NCBI GenBank assembly: GCA_028673005.1
Contig: CM054116.1
Span: forward strand, 76,334,572 to 76,398,571
DNA length: 64,000 nt
Direction: 5' to 3'
DNA from: Tanypteryx hageni
Taxonomy: Eukaryota > Arthropoda > Insecta > Odonata > Petaluridae
Within the stretch, counting starts at the first letter, position 1. The number at the start of each line of letters is the position of its first letter. The notes below the pieces were generated by a model. The model searched no databases. It worked only from the letters and a program-made list of their open reading frames with translations, and had not been told where the DNA came from. The translations under genes were made by a program, and so were the position numbers. Below are positions 1 through 9,082 of this stretch, piece after piece.

Positions 1-600
1 CACGCGACAAACATCTCCCTCTAACGCAGCCACAATCCACCAAATTCGAGATTAATACCTCTCCAAGAGCTGACGTTATTTGATATAATGGTTGCGGCGG
101 GAAATTCGGACAGGCTCGCACAATATCTGGATTACACGCATAATTATGTTGGCGAAATATCTCACGCGAAATCTTGTGTCATTGCTAACGACGCGTTTTA
201 ATTCGATGCTCCGAAGGATGCGTCAGATTTGACCTTTGTTGGAGGCAAAGGTTTTCTCTCAATGAAAGATGGTGGTTGTTAGCGGGTGATAAGTCACGGA
301 AGAGCGTACCTAAATGAACAATGCGGGTGAATAAATCGGCGTTGCGTTGAGGATGCGAAACCTTGGTTTTTTTCTCTTCACTCCCTTGGCAGTGATGAAA
401 TGATACCGGTTCAAAGTCAACCCTCCTTAGTAATTCAACATCTGGAGTTTCATTCATGTTGCTAAGTTTTACATGTATCGTTTCAAGGGATGTAGGTTTA
501 AACAGAATTGAATATGGTTTTATCCTTGATGAAATGAGAATGTCTTTCGAGTAAATTAGCTAAAGGAAGTAGCGATCATAAAAAATCGTCCAATCGTTTG
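1..600. other. No recognisable feature
   Basis: Unique-looking AT-rich sequence. The reading frame at 185-457 on the minus strand resembles no family I know and is not accompanied by anything gene-like. Confidence 0.5.
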
Positions 601-601
601 T

Positions 602-1680
602 TTGAGATACATCATCATCATCACGTGTTTTCTACCTTTCGGTAGGTTTATTGCCTCGCCCATCCCAATCTTCCCAATCCAAGGCCTTTATCTTCATCTT
701 CTGATTTCTATCCCCTTCTTTAAGGCACCTAATATTCCTTTACTCTTTCCGCCTTTCTGCCTCCCTCCTAGCATCCTCCCTTCAATGGCTTCTTTCAACA
801 GACCTTCGCCTCTCAAAATCTGACACACCCATTCCATCTGTCTTTCCCTTATTATTCTAATTAATCTCCTTTCTTGCCCTACTGTTTTTAAAATTATCTC
901 ATTTGTTTTCCCCTCGGCCTAACCGGTTTCCTCCAGTCTACGCCATACTATCTCAAACGCCTACCGTTTTCTCCCATCTTTTCTCATAGTCCATGTATCA
1001 CACCCATATAGTGCTACACTTCATATCAAAGTTTTCACGAACCGCTTTTTTATATATTTATGCAGAGATCCTGTCAACAACTCTCGTCCTCTTATAAGTG
1101 GCTCTTTTTCTCTTGCTTTGTTGCCCTCATCTCTATTATACTTCTTCCATCTTGAGTCAGAATTGTGCCTTAATAAGTAAAACATTCCACAGCCTTTTCT
1201 CATGCACGGTAAGAACTTAACTGAGATTCCCCGCTCATAATAGATCTCATGAGTTTAATTTTCTTCTTATTAATTTACATTCCGAATGCCTTTGACTTTT
1301 TATTTAAGGAATTAATTAGCATTTGCAAGCTCTTTGCTGAATTACTCCTGATGCTTTGTCATCTGCAAATCTAACCGATTTGACTAGGATACTTTTAGAC
1401 CGTGTCTACATATTCACATGTTTCTTTTATCATTTCTTCAGCATAAATATCACACAATGCTGGGGAGAGTGCGCCACCTGTCTCACAGCTCTTCCTATCG
1501 TTGCCCAATCTGATTCTCTTTTTGTTACCCTTACCTGAACAGTCTGGTTCATGTTCAAATTTTTGATTAAACGTCTGTATCTCCAATCCACTACTATTTT
1601 CTTCGACACTTTCATTAGCTTAGTTCGTAAAAATCGATCACAGGCCTTTTTAAAGCACAAAAAGTACAGTAATACATCAT
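602..1680 (-). mobile_element. Decayed non-LTR retrotransposon (LINE) reverse transcriptase, 3' part
   Basis: Read on the minus strand in shifting frames, this gives successive blocks of an arthropod LINE reverse transcriptase. Around 1655-1530 is a CDRFLRTKLMKVSKK block followed by WRYRRLIKNLNMNQ, the segment that precedes the RQGC...LSP motif in these proteins. At about 1490-1440 is a damaged version of that motif (RQVAHSPQH). At 1369-1358 is the catalytic FADD box. Near 1085-1025 is LHKYIKKRFVKTLI and near 840-770 is WVCQILRGEGLLKEAIEGRM, typical of the C-terminal part of the polyprotein. Frameshifts and stops separate the blocks, so it is a pseudogene. The endonuclease and 5' region are absent, as expected for a 5'-truncated LINE copy. 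I cannot fix the clade from these fragments. Confidence 0.82.
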
Positions 1681-1708
1681 GGCTGTATGCAATAAATCTT
1701 TCTAATTA

Positions 1709-2224
1709 CAGTAAAAGCTTTGTTATCCGGCACCTTAATATCCGGGAAACTTTAATAACCGGCATATTTCCAAACCAGAAGTTTTTTGATCTTTTCTTAC
1801 AACGTGAGAAATAAATTAAATAAGATCGACATAAAGTGTCATCTATTGCTGAAACAATTAACTACATCTTCATTAAAAACAGGAGATTATGTACTTGCGC
1901 TGGCGTCTGTTACATTTTGGTCAAATAAATAGTTTTCCGACGATGCCGACAGATCGGCACCTTGGAAACGAATGTGTTAATTACAGTATCTTTTCAATAA
2001 AATATGATTACATTTTACTTGTTTTGCTTGTCCTATACATACTCAGTACAGTGTATATATTGGTTTCAATATGGTTTATATTAGTACATATCCAAAATTT
2101 TAGTTAACTTTTGTTATCAGTTGGTGAATTCTAGGTAGATAGACATCTCAGATAACCGAGAAATTTGATTATCCGGCACCCTCAAATCCCCGTCCGTCAT
2201 GGATAACAAAAACAGCTTTTACCT
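1709..2224. mobile_element. Tigger/pogo-like non-autonomous DNA transposon, TA-flanked
   Basis: The left end begins CAGTAAAAGCTTTGTTATCC directly after a TA (1707-1708). The right end, read inward on the minus strand, begins AGGTAAAAGCTGTTTTTG after a TA (2225-2226). Both ends carry subterminal TTATCCGG(CACC) motifs, including a second copy near 2170. TA target duplication and ends combining GTAAAAGC with TTATCCGG are characteristic of pogo/Tigger members of the Tc1/mariner superfamily. The interior (516 bp) encodes no DDE transposase I can see; the frame at 1889-2107 is not recognisable. Interpretation: an internally deleted copy, moved by a transposase from elsewhere. Confidence 0.75.
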
Positions 2225-2583
2225 TAAGTTCTCATCACATCCGTATCGTTACCGAAAACCAAACCGATCTACAACTATACAATTACATATTTGCTTTATT
2301 TCTAGCCTCCAGCTATGTGAGAATAACTTTGAACATGCGAAATAAAGATGATTGTTCCATAATATCGGCATTAAACTTCTTCTTCTTCAAAGGTATCAAA
2401 ACTGATCTAGTTAAGTCCTTTGGCCACTCCTCCTCTTCATCTATTTACAACACAATTTATAGAAACTCTCTTTCCACTCTTTTCCCTATTACCTTAACAT
2501 TTCTACTGGGAGGTAATGAAATCCTACTGCTTTCTTACATTTAATAACCCTAAGAGACTTAGCTTGAGATAAATTTTATAATA

Positions 2584-3187
2584 CCATAATTTTCCGATTA
2601 TAATACGCACCCATGTTTTTAAGAATTAAATGTGAAAATCTTCTTATCACCATACATAATACGCACCTAATATTTTGTATAAAGATCAGTGCATCTTTTC
2701 ACTAGATTGTGAGCAGTATCGATACAGTTCTCGCTTTGCCGTCCAGTGATATAGTACGTGCGAGAGAGTTCGCGAGGATATCACGTTACGTTCTGACTCA
2801 CTTATTAAATATTGACACAATGCATTAAAATATGTCTCAACGACACATTTTGTATAAATCTGGTCGGTTGGGATAACAGTTCACGCTTTGCCGCCGAGCG
2901 AAAGAGTTTACGAGAATATTACCTACGTCTCGTTGACGCAAATCTCATCTATTTCTGTCTCTACGCTCATACAAGCAGGTCAAGATATGTAATACTGTTA
3001 TTTGTTGCTCGCAACTATCAGAATGCAATGAAAAAGTACAATTTATTTAGAAAGTCATGTCCGAAAATAAAATTATTTCCTTACTAGAAAAAGTTATATG
3101 CGTTTGTTACCGTGTATAATAATACACACCCTAAGTTTTTGCCAATATTTTGATTTAAAAATGCGTATTATAATCGGAAAATTACGG
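2584..3187. mobile_element. TA-flanked MITE with ~27-bp inverted ends (Tc1/mariner, pogo type)
   Basis: The left end starts CCATAATTTTCCGATTATA after TA (2582-2583). The right end, read inward, starts CCGTAATTTTCCGATTATA before TA (3188-3189). The inverted repeats run on through ATACGCA with one mismatch. These ends and the TA duplication fit the pogo-type MITEs whose termini read 'CCGTA-TTTTCC-GATTATAA-ACGCA'. The 604-bp interior has no recognisable transposase. The frame at 2812-3087 starts inside an internal duplication and is probably not a gene. Confidence 0.78.
2721..2929. repeat. Diverged direct duplication inside the 2584-3187 MITE
   Basis: A block starting near 2721 (GATACAGTTCTCGCTTTGCCG, then CGAGAGAGTTCGCGAGGATAT) recurs near 2872 (GATAACAGTTCACGCTTTGC, then CGAAAGAGTTTACGAGAATAT). 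The copies are about 60 bp each, diverged, in the same orientation, and separated by roughly 85 bp. Confidence 0.55.
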
Positions 3188-3189
3188 TA

Positions 3190-4861
3190 ATTAAAATAGA
3201 AGGTATTTCCATTCTTCGAACAAGATTTTTCATTTTCAACCTACAAGTAACTATTTTTCAATCATGCAACCTTATCACGAACGTACTTAGAATTTTTATT
3301 TTACTTCACCGAGTTCCTGATTGCAAAATGATCGGATATCACTACAACATTAAAATTGCTGCACTTTTAATTCATGCAACTCTATCCAAACTTTCAATTA
3401 ATTAATACAATGAATCATTGTAAATTTCAATTTATCAGCCGCCATCACCTGCGACATTTCAAGGGTTCTACGGCAAAGAATGCAAATTTAGCTGTCACAA
3501 ATGGATACACTTACTAAATTTTAAATGAATCTCAAATAAGACAATACGAATTCATAGCTTCCTCCTTTTGTGAAATCGATAAGAATACCTTTTCTCTAAT
3601 TCTCAACCTTTTACCTACCCATACGCTTATCTGTTTAGTTGTTAGTACCTATATGTGAATTAGTTACCTGCTCAACAATAACGTCAGATCAGGAGCTGAA
3701 GTTCAGGTCTAGAAATACGAGAGATGACTTCTTTAAACCATAAAAAGCGCGATTTTTTTATGGTGGACCACAGGAAAACGTCGCACTAAACTTTGAAGTA
3801 GCGGCTTCGAACTCGGACAGGATCATCAATTTTACAGTTTCATTTTTACTCTTTATTTCCCCACAGAATAAACTTTGGTAGACGTGGGACAATAAATGTA
3901 TTTTTTTCTCGAGGCCTTGAGGTTCGTATCCGCTTTATGTAATAAGGCATGAAGTAATGCATGTCTTCTGACTGACATCTGAATGGGTTTCCATCGCACA
4001 TCAGAGGAAAAGATTTGCATTTGCTTTCCGATTCGTTCGCAAGGTCGAGAATTTATACGAGAATATTGTCACGAACTTCAGTTTTATGTCGTTTTCAACA
4101 ACCGTCCTACACAATAATGTAGCGGCCTTAAAATACATTATTCGCCATGTTTTTTTACGAGTTTCTACATTATTTCCGATTCCTTCTTACGCCTCAAAAT
4201 CGGGGAAACTCCTTTGCACCTGGTTCCATAGATAACGATCTTTCAGCCCATGACAAACACATTTCATCTAAAAAAAAGGTTAACCAACATACACACCCCG
4301 AAAACTGATTTACGGCTTTTAATTGACCGTATACGAGTCTTAATTGACCAAGATATCTTCGAGTGGGAGTCGATCAACTACGTTTTAAGAGTTCACCCTT
4401 GACACTTTACATCAGATATAATATTCGAGAGATAACCACGCCCACTTATAAACCCGATCCTCGATTTTTCTCGGCACAAAAAATAGAAGAAAAAACATCA
4501 AAACAGCCTTTCGAACCCAAAAACACACTCTCCGAAGAAATTCTCAGGTGCATGAAACCCGTCCCTCTTTATCCGCCTTCATCGCAAAAAACGAACACGT
4601 CCTTACCCAACGCACATGCAAAACTTGAAGTTCGCAACGCTAGACTCCGCGTCGGCCTTTTCCCGACACCGGCTCCCCCGTCCTTTTCGCACGCCCCTGC
4701 GCTTAATTCCGCCTTCGACTTCCCTCGCGAATTCAGGTGACGAAGAGGCGTCGACGGTAACCTTAAGAAAAGTTATGGCTTTATTTGACCTTCGAGGAGG
4801 AGAGGAATGGTGGGTAAAGTTGGTGACGCGGGTGACATAAAGCTCGCCAAAAAGATATAAA
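3190..4861. other. No recognisable feature
   Basis: AT-rich sequence without inverted-repeat ends or family-like protein blocks. The overlapping frames between 4363 and 4980 lie on both strands of the same Pro/Ser/Arg-rich stretch and look like chance. Confidence 0.45.
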
Positions 4862-4874
4862 CGACAATTATTGC
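4862..4874. repeat. Left 13-bp target-site duplication of the tRNA palindrome element
   Basis: CGACAATTATTGC here is repeated exactly at 5402-5414. The copies flank the palindromic element and the bases beyond them differ on each side. Confidence 0.75.
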
Positions 4875-4937
4875 TGGAATAATAGGAACTATGCAGAAAG
4901 GCATAAGCTGTAATTTTTGGGAGTAACTTTGAAACAC

Positions 4938-4943
4938 AAAAAA
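4938..4943 (-). terminator. Pol III T-run after left tRNA-like gene
   Basis: Six consecutive T on the minus strand, beginning three bases after the tRNA discriminator. This is the normal arrangement for Pol III termination. Confidence 0.6.
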
Positions 4944-4946
4944 TTC

Positions 4947-5017
4947 TGCTATGACCGGGAATCGAACCCGGGTCTTCCACTTGCCGGGCGGATATTCTAC
5001 CACTGAACTACCTTAGC
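4947..5017 (-). tRNA. tRNA-like gene, tRNA-Gly-related (left arm)
   Basis: The minus strand folds as a 71-nt tRNA, counting the discriminator A. The acceptor GCTAAGG pairs with TCATAGC except for an A-A at position 5 and a G-U at position 7. The T arm CCGGG-TTCGATT-CCCGG is perfect. The anticodon stem TCCGC/GTGGA closes a seven-base loop, CCGGCAA. Internal Pol III promoters are intact: A box TAGTTCAGTGG (5000-5010) and B box GGTTCGATTCC (4958-4968). Its closest resemblance is tRNA-Gly (GTTCAGTGGTAGAAT segment), but the positional anticodon is GGC, and position 33 is C instead of the near-universal U. It is therefore more likely a tRNA-derived transposon part or pseudogene than a decoding tRNA. 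Confidence 0.65.
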
Positions 5018-5133
5018 AGATATTCTTTCCTGATTCTGAACGCGGGTGTTTTTCTTAGTTGGGTCCGGGCTAGCCAAGCTAGTATCAACCAGCCCCAACG
5101 GACGTCCTCCAAGAGAACGTCAAAGAAAACCCC

Positions 5134-5173
5134 GCCCTCTCAATTGGTGAGATTGCCAAAGCCAGAAATTGAT
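5134..5173. other. Spacer (loop) of the tRNA palindrome
   Basis: About 40 bp between the two arms with no inverted counterpart. It is short enough to be the loop of an RNA hairpin or a cruciform. Confidence 0.6.
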
Positions 5174-5290
5174 GGGGGTTTTCTTTGACGTTCTCTTGGA
5201 GGACGTCCGTTGGGGCTGGTTGATACTAGCTTGGCTAGCCCGGACCCAACTAAGAAAAACACCCGCGTTCAGAAACAGGAAAGATTATCT

Positions 5291-5374
5291 GCTAAGGTAA
5301 GTAAGTAAGTAAGTTCAGTGGTAGAATATCCGCCCGGCAAGTGGAAGACCCGGGTTCGATTCCCGGTCATAGCA
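5291..5374 (+). tRNA. tRNA-like gene, tRNA-Gly-related, with TAAG expansion (right arm)
   Basis: The plus-strand mirror of the left-arm tRNA-like gene, identical from the D arm to the 3' end. It differs only by 13 extra nucleotides between the acceptor stem and the D stem, where TA has become a tandem TAAG run (5298-5312). That is not the position of a nuclear tRNA intron (which lies after base 37), so microsatellite slippage is more likely. The B box GGTTCGATTCC (5353-5363) is intact and the A box has one change at its first base (5311-5321). The insertion would disrupt bases 8-9, so a functional tRNA is unlikely. Confidence 0.6.
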
Positions 5375-5376
5375 GA

Positions 5377-5383
5377 TTTTTTT
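5377..5383 (+). terminator. Pol III T-run after right tRNA-like gene
   Basis: Seven T on the plus strand beginning three bases beyond the tRNA-like gene, mirroring the T-run on the left arm. Confidence 0.6.
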
Positions 5384-5401
5384 CTGTTTCAAAGTTATTC
5401 C

Positions 5402-5414
5402 CGACAATTATTGC
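5402..5414. repeat. Right 13-bp target-site duplication of the tRNA palindrome element
   Basis: Exact copy of the CGACAATTATTGC at 4862-4874. Confidence 0.75.
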
Positions 5415-5563
5415 ATTCCGGGAACGCTCCCGCTTATCCGAACGGGCTGAAAGAGACTTTTGAGCGAAGCACCGGCAAACGACCACCGCTTCAAGACTCC
5501 GTCCGCTCCCGTTTGGCGAGATTTTCTGTGCTCTCAAGGTCGACTACAGCTCCCGGACACGAA

Positions 5564-5950
5564 GATGGCGAGAAATGTAGAGAGAGAGAAAGGTGACGGT
5601 AGAGGGAGAGATATGTAGATGGAGATGGGAGGTAGAAGGTGAGAGATGTGGTGGAAGAGGATATAGAAAAGAATAACCCAGTACAGAGAAAAACGGAAAT
5701 AGAATGAGAGAGAAAAAGATAAGAGAAAATGGGAAGAGAGAAATGGCTGAAGGAAAGAAGGAAATAGAGGAAGAGAGATACATTGGAGTGAGGAAATAGA
5801 GGGAGAAACAAGGCGGAGAGGAAGATAGAGTGGATGGAGAGAGATAAAGGAGAAGGGGAAGCAAGATGTCGGAGAAAGGGAAAAGAGATAGGAACGTAGG
5901 TAAAGCAAGTAGGAAGAGAGAGAGATGGGGAGATTGAAAGAGACGAGACG
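5564..5950. repeat. Polypurine (GA-rich) tract
   Basis: Nearly all purines on the plus strand, with irregular GAGAGA/GGAGA/AGAAA units rather than one fixed period. It creates long Ser/Leu/Pro-rich reading frames on the minus strand that should not be read as genes. Confidence 0.85.
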
Positions 5951-6229
5951 GGTGACCCTTTAAGCCGCGCAGACATTCGGCGCACGGATATCTAACAAGT
6001 TTCATTCAAGACACGGAGAAAGGTCACACGACGCGATCGCCGCCCCGTGAGATAAGGAACACGAGGGCTTCCTATTCCCAACGGCCCTTTCCCCCCGCTA
6101 CGTCACCGCATACGCAAGCGCCCGAGTGCTTCGGTTTTGTTTTTTTTTGGCTCGCTCCGTGCCATTTTTTCCGCGTTTTTTGTTCCTAGCTTCGATTCCG
6201 CGCATATTAGTGCAATATGGCGATCATCT

Positions 6230-6527
6230 AAGTGGTGCCCAAACTTCTCCAATGGCGACTGCGAATGCCTTGGAAGTTGCCAATTCTTCGGCGTGCCGGA
6301 TTAGAGTTTAAAATCGGAAGTTTTCTATATATTCTGAGGTGTTATATAAGTGAAAATCAAGTTTAAATAAGTTTTTCATTTCAAGTTTTATTATAAAAAA
6401 TTTCAAAAATTATGAATTTGTGTGTTAAATTTTTCGAATTGCTTTTTCGCCATAGCTTCGCGGGCCGCAAAAAATAAACCTTTCGCGGGCCGCATTTGGC
6501 CCGCGGGCCGTAGTTTTGGTACCACTG
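6230..6527. mobile_element. Small hAT-like element with GGCCCGCGGGCC subterminal motif
   Basis: The left end reads AAGTGGTGCCCAAACTTCTCC-like and the right end, inward, CAGTGGTACCAAAACTACGG. These match in the hAT pattern CAGTGGT-CC-AAACT. Next to the right end are repeated CGCGGGCCGCA motifs common in hAT MITEs. At 298 bp it has no room for a transposase. I cannot show a clean 8-bp duplication, so the outer edges are approximate. Confidence 0.6.
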
Positions 6528-7940
6528 ATCTAGTCCATAAAAAGATTAAGTTGCTGAATAATAAAGTCGACTGCAGAGCATATAACGAGAATTTTAGCTA
6601 CACACGAAAAAGAAAATACCTTCACTATGAGGATAAAATGTTTTAAAATCCTCTTAACAGCTTTTGACTTATATGTCGATCTGTATTGCACAATCGCCAT
6701 GAAGGGCCTGTTTATTTTACAGGTAAGAATATCAAATAAAAATTCAAAATAAAAATTTTCGCCGTTCTCTTTCGTTTAATTCCTAGATCGATGAACTCGA
6801 TAATAACTGCAGCGGATAAAACATAAAGAATACTATTATTCATAAATGGCAATTCGTCTCAGGTAAACCGTGAATTTTAATGTTCTATTCGTGGTTAATT
6901 TTTACTTCGACGAAGATCGAAAAACGTAATTTAACGTTCCTTATTGTATTCGACAAACAACCTTGCTCTCTTTGGCTAAAATGCCGCAACGGCAGCTCGT
7001 CATTGACAATTTTAAGTCGCATATGTTTTCACGCGCGGTAAATGTGACACGGGCTCACGGAATCTCATTTTTTCATCGCTCCGATAAGACGTTCGACTCG
7101 TTTCGCAATCGCGGTTCTCTCGAGAAAGAGAGAAGGAAAAACCTTTTTTATAACGCACCGCTCGAAAGCCTCATTCACTTAAAGAGCAACCATAAAAACC
7201 TCTCGACATATAACTAACTAAACGGCCGAAGATCAACATAGCGTTTTATGCGAGGAATATTTCGGAGTCGTATATAAAAATACATTTTTTATCCGAGCGG
7301 CGCGTTATTATTTGAAGTAACCAGAGTAATAAAAACCGGGTTAACTTTTATAAAGAGAGGTAAGGTAGCGTTTCGGCATTCAAATAAAAGGACCGTCGGA
7401 GAGAAAAAAATTGCGCAATTATTATACCAAGAGTTTCTCTCGCCGAGCTTTAAAACTTTCTTCCTCCGGCTATAATCGAATGATGAGTGGAAAATTAAGC
7501 TCCGGAGCAAATGAAGGAACCGTTTCGAGCGAGTGAACGACACACGGAGAATGCAAACAATGCATTTCGGGCCGCGTTCCAACTTTCCCTCCCTCTCTCT
7601 CCTATTCCACCTTTCTCGCCTCTCCTCTGAACCTTCTTCTTCTCCTCCTCCCTCAACCGTGCATCGGCCGAAAGGAACTCCCCTAAAGCTCCCCTTCCTT
7701 CTCCCACAGCATCCTTCCCGCCCCGTTTTAACATCGGAACAATTGACGAAAATCTTCGGGGGAGGAAAAGAAAGAAAGAAAGGAGGGGAAGGCGCAGACA
7801 TGGACCTAACGCACTAATAGCGAACCGGAGCAAGAAAGGAGCCCCGATAACAATGATGCATTTATACAAAAAGTATATTATATTTTGTCTTATTAATTTA
7901 AATAATAAATCATTATTGGCTATTATTCTTAACCTTATAC
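6528..7940. other. No recognisable feature
   Basis: Mixed AT-rich and moderately CpG-containing sequence. The frames around 7289-7869 overlap on both strands over a CT-rich patch (about 7580-7700) and are unlikely to be genes. Confidence 0.45.
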
Positions 7941-7959
7941 ATTATTAGGTCTGGTTTAT

Positions 7960-8160
7960 TTATATCGTCATCACCAGTAGTGTCAGTCTTACGACTGGTC
8001 TTGCTGACTAGGGAATACATAGATGGTGTGGTGGTTTCCCGATGCCTTCCACACCTACTTTCGAAGGATTCGTGCTCGGTATCACTTTGCCAGCACCCTG
8101 GCCTGACGAGATGGGGTTGCAGTGGGGGCCCGAGGACTCTCATGGGGCCCGGACCCGAGA
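7960..8160. repeat. Candidate interspersed repeat with GGTGGTTTCCCGATGCC motif
   Basis: The block TAGGGAATACATAGATGG...GGTGGTTTCCCGATGCCTTCC looks like tails of dispersed repeats I have met in arthropod DNA, but only one copy is in this window. The class cannot be settled here. Confidence 0.3.
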
Positions 8161-8897
8161 TTTTGGTACTACTATCCTAAAGTCGCTTTATTACAAAATT
8201 CAGCATCTATAACTAATTATTATGAACTTGAACAAAAATTTGTTTTATTACGTAAGAACTGTAAATAAATTATGTATAGTGATGATGTATGCATTTACAT
8301 TGCTGCTCGATGTTGGAATGGCATCCCGCTGAATACTCATACTGAATATGCGAGGGATAAATACAATTTATTACTTCATTTATTTTGCTGAAAAGGTCAT
8401 CGCTACGCCGCGGAAGCTTTGATATCCAAAAGCATAAAATATAATATCTACAGCTGACCTGCTGGGAATGTACCGGGAAATACATGAAATCCCGCCCTGA
8501 TTGTGGTGTATTCTGTAACTCTTGCTCAATACATTTCGGTATTTCGACATTTATTTAAATTTTAAAAATGTCTATAATAGCTTATTTTTCCTACCTGCGG
8601 CACATATGCTGTGCCTAGATTTATTTATTACGATATTAATGCTGTTGCAGAAAAACCTTGTTACTATATGTATATATGCGAGTGTGCCTAACAGTCTAAA
8701 TACCAGAATGCACAATAGAATGGAGCGACATCATTCAATTTGCATTTAATTTTGTTTTTGAAAGAAATATACTCACTATTGTGGTAAGAGAATATAAGGT
8801 TTACGTCAGATGTCAAGATCTATAGAAAGAATTAAGATCGTACAGTGGGACCCGGCAAGTTTTGTCTAGGGGCCAGTATTGGCTCTCGGCGCCCCTG
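8120..8897. mobile_element. Probable decayed hAT element (GGGGGCCC-type ends)
   Basis: A hAT-style end CAGTGGGGGCCCGAGG starts at 8120. A clear right end, CAGGGGCGCCGAGAGCC read inward, finishes at 8897. Both continue into GGCCC-rich DNA in the manner of ZMYM1-type hATs. The 8 bp after the right end (ACGACACT) are not repeated before the left end, so the two ends may belong to different copies. No transposase is visible between them. Confidence 0.42.
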
Positions 8898-8999
8898 ACG
8901 ACACTCCCTTATTTATATAGCTACAAGAAGTATTTTATATTTATTTATTACTGAAAAATTATAATTAATAATACAACATACTACTTTTAAAACTTTGCA

Positions 9000-9082
9000 T
9001 GCTATTTTTGCATTCATTCATTCAAGAGGTGCCTACCATTAATGCTTGCACAGGGGTCCACCTAGCATTGGCTACGCCACTG
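9000..9082. mobile_element. hAT right end, left end missing
   Basis: Read inward from 9082 the sequence is CAGTGGCGTAGCCAATGCTAG, a classic hAT terminus of the 'CAGTGGCGTAGC' type, followed by GGTGGACCCC. No matching left end with the flank GGTGTATA was found. Confidence 0.6.

Larger units (their letters stand above)
4875..5401. mobile_element. Palindromic element with outward-facing tRNA-like ends
   Basis: A near-perfect inverted repeat occupies 4919-5133 and 5174-5401 around a 40-bp spacer (5134-5173). Between the tRNA-like blocks and the spacer, about 115 bp per arm differ at only two positions. The tRNA-like blocks are identical except for a 13-nt TAAG-repeat insertion in the right copy. 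Outside each block the similarity continues through a T-run and a TTTCAAAGTTA segment to the edge. The whole is bounded by a perfect 13-bp direct repeat, the size expected of LINE-type target-primed insertion. About 44 bp (4875-4918) lie between the left duplication and the left arm with no counterpart on the right. From centre outward the order is body, tRNA, terminator, which is the reverse of a normal tRNA-SINE (tRNA head first). I know of no named family with this layout. A transcript across it would fold into a hairpin of nearly 190 bp. Confidence 0.72.

Noticed and set aside
4363..4980. Overlapping 125-residue frames on both strands upstream of the tRNA palindrome
   Set aside because: They cover the same Pro/Ser/Arg-rich stretch on both strands, and the minus-strand frame reads through the tRNA-like gene.
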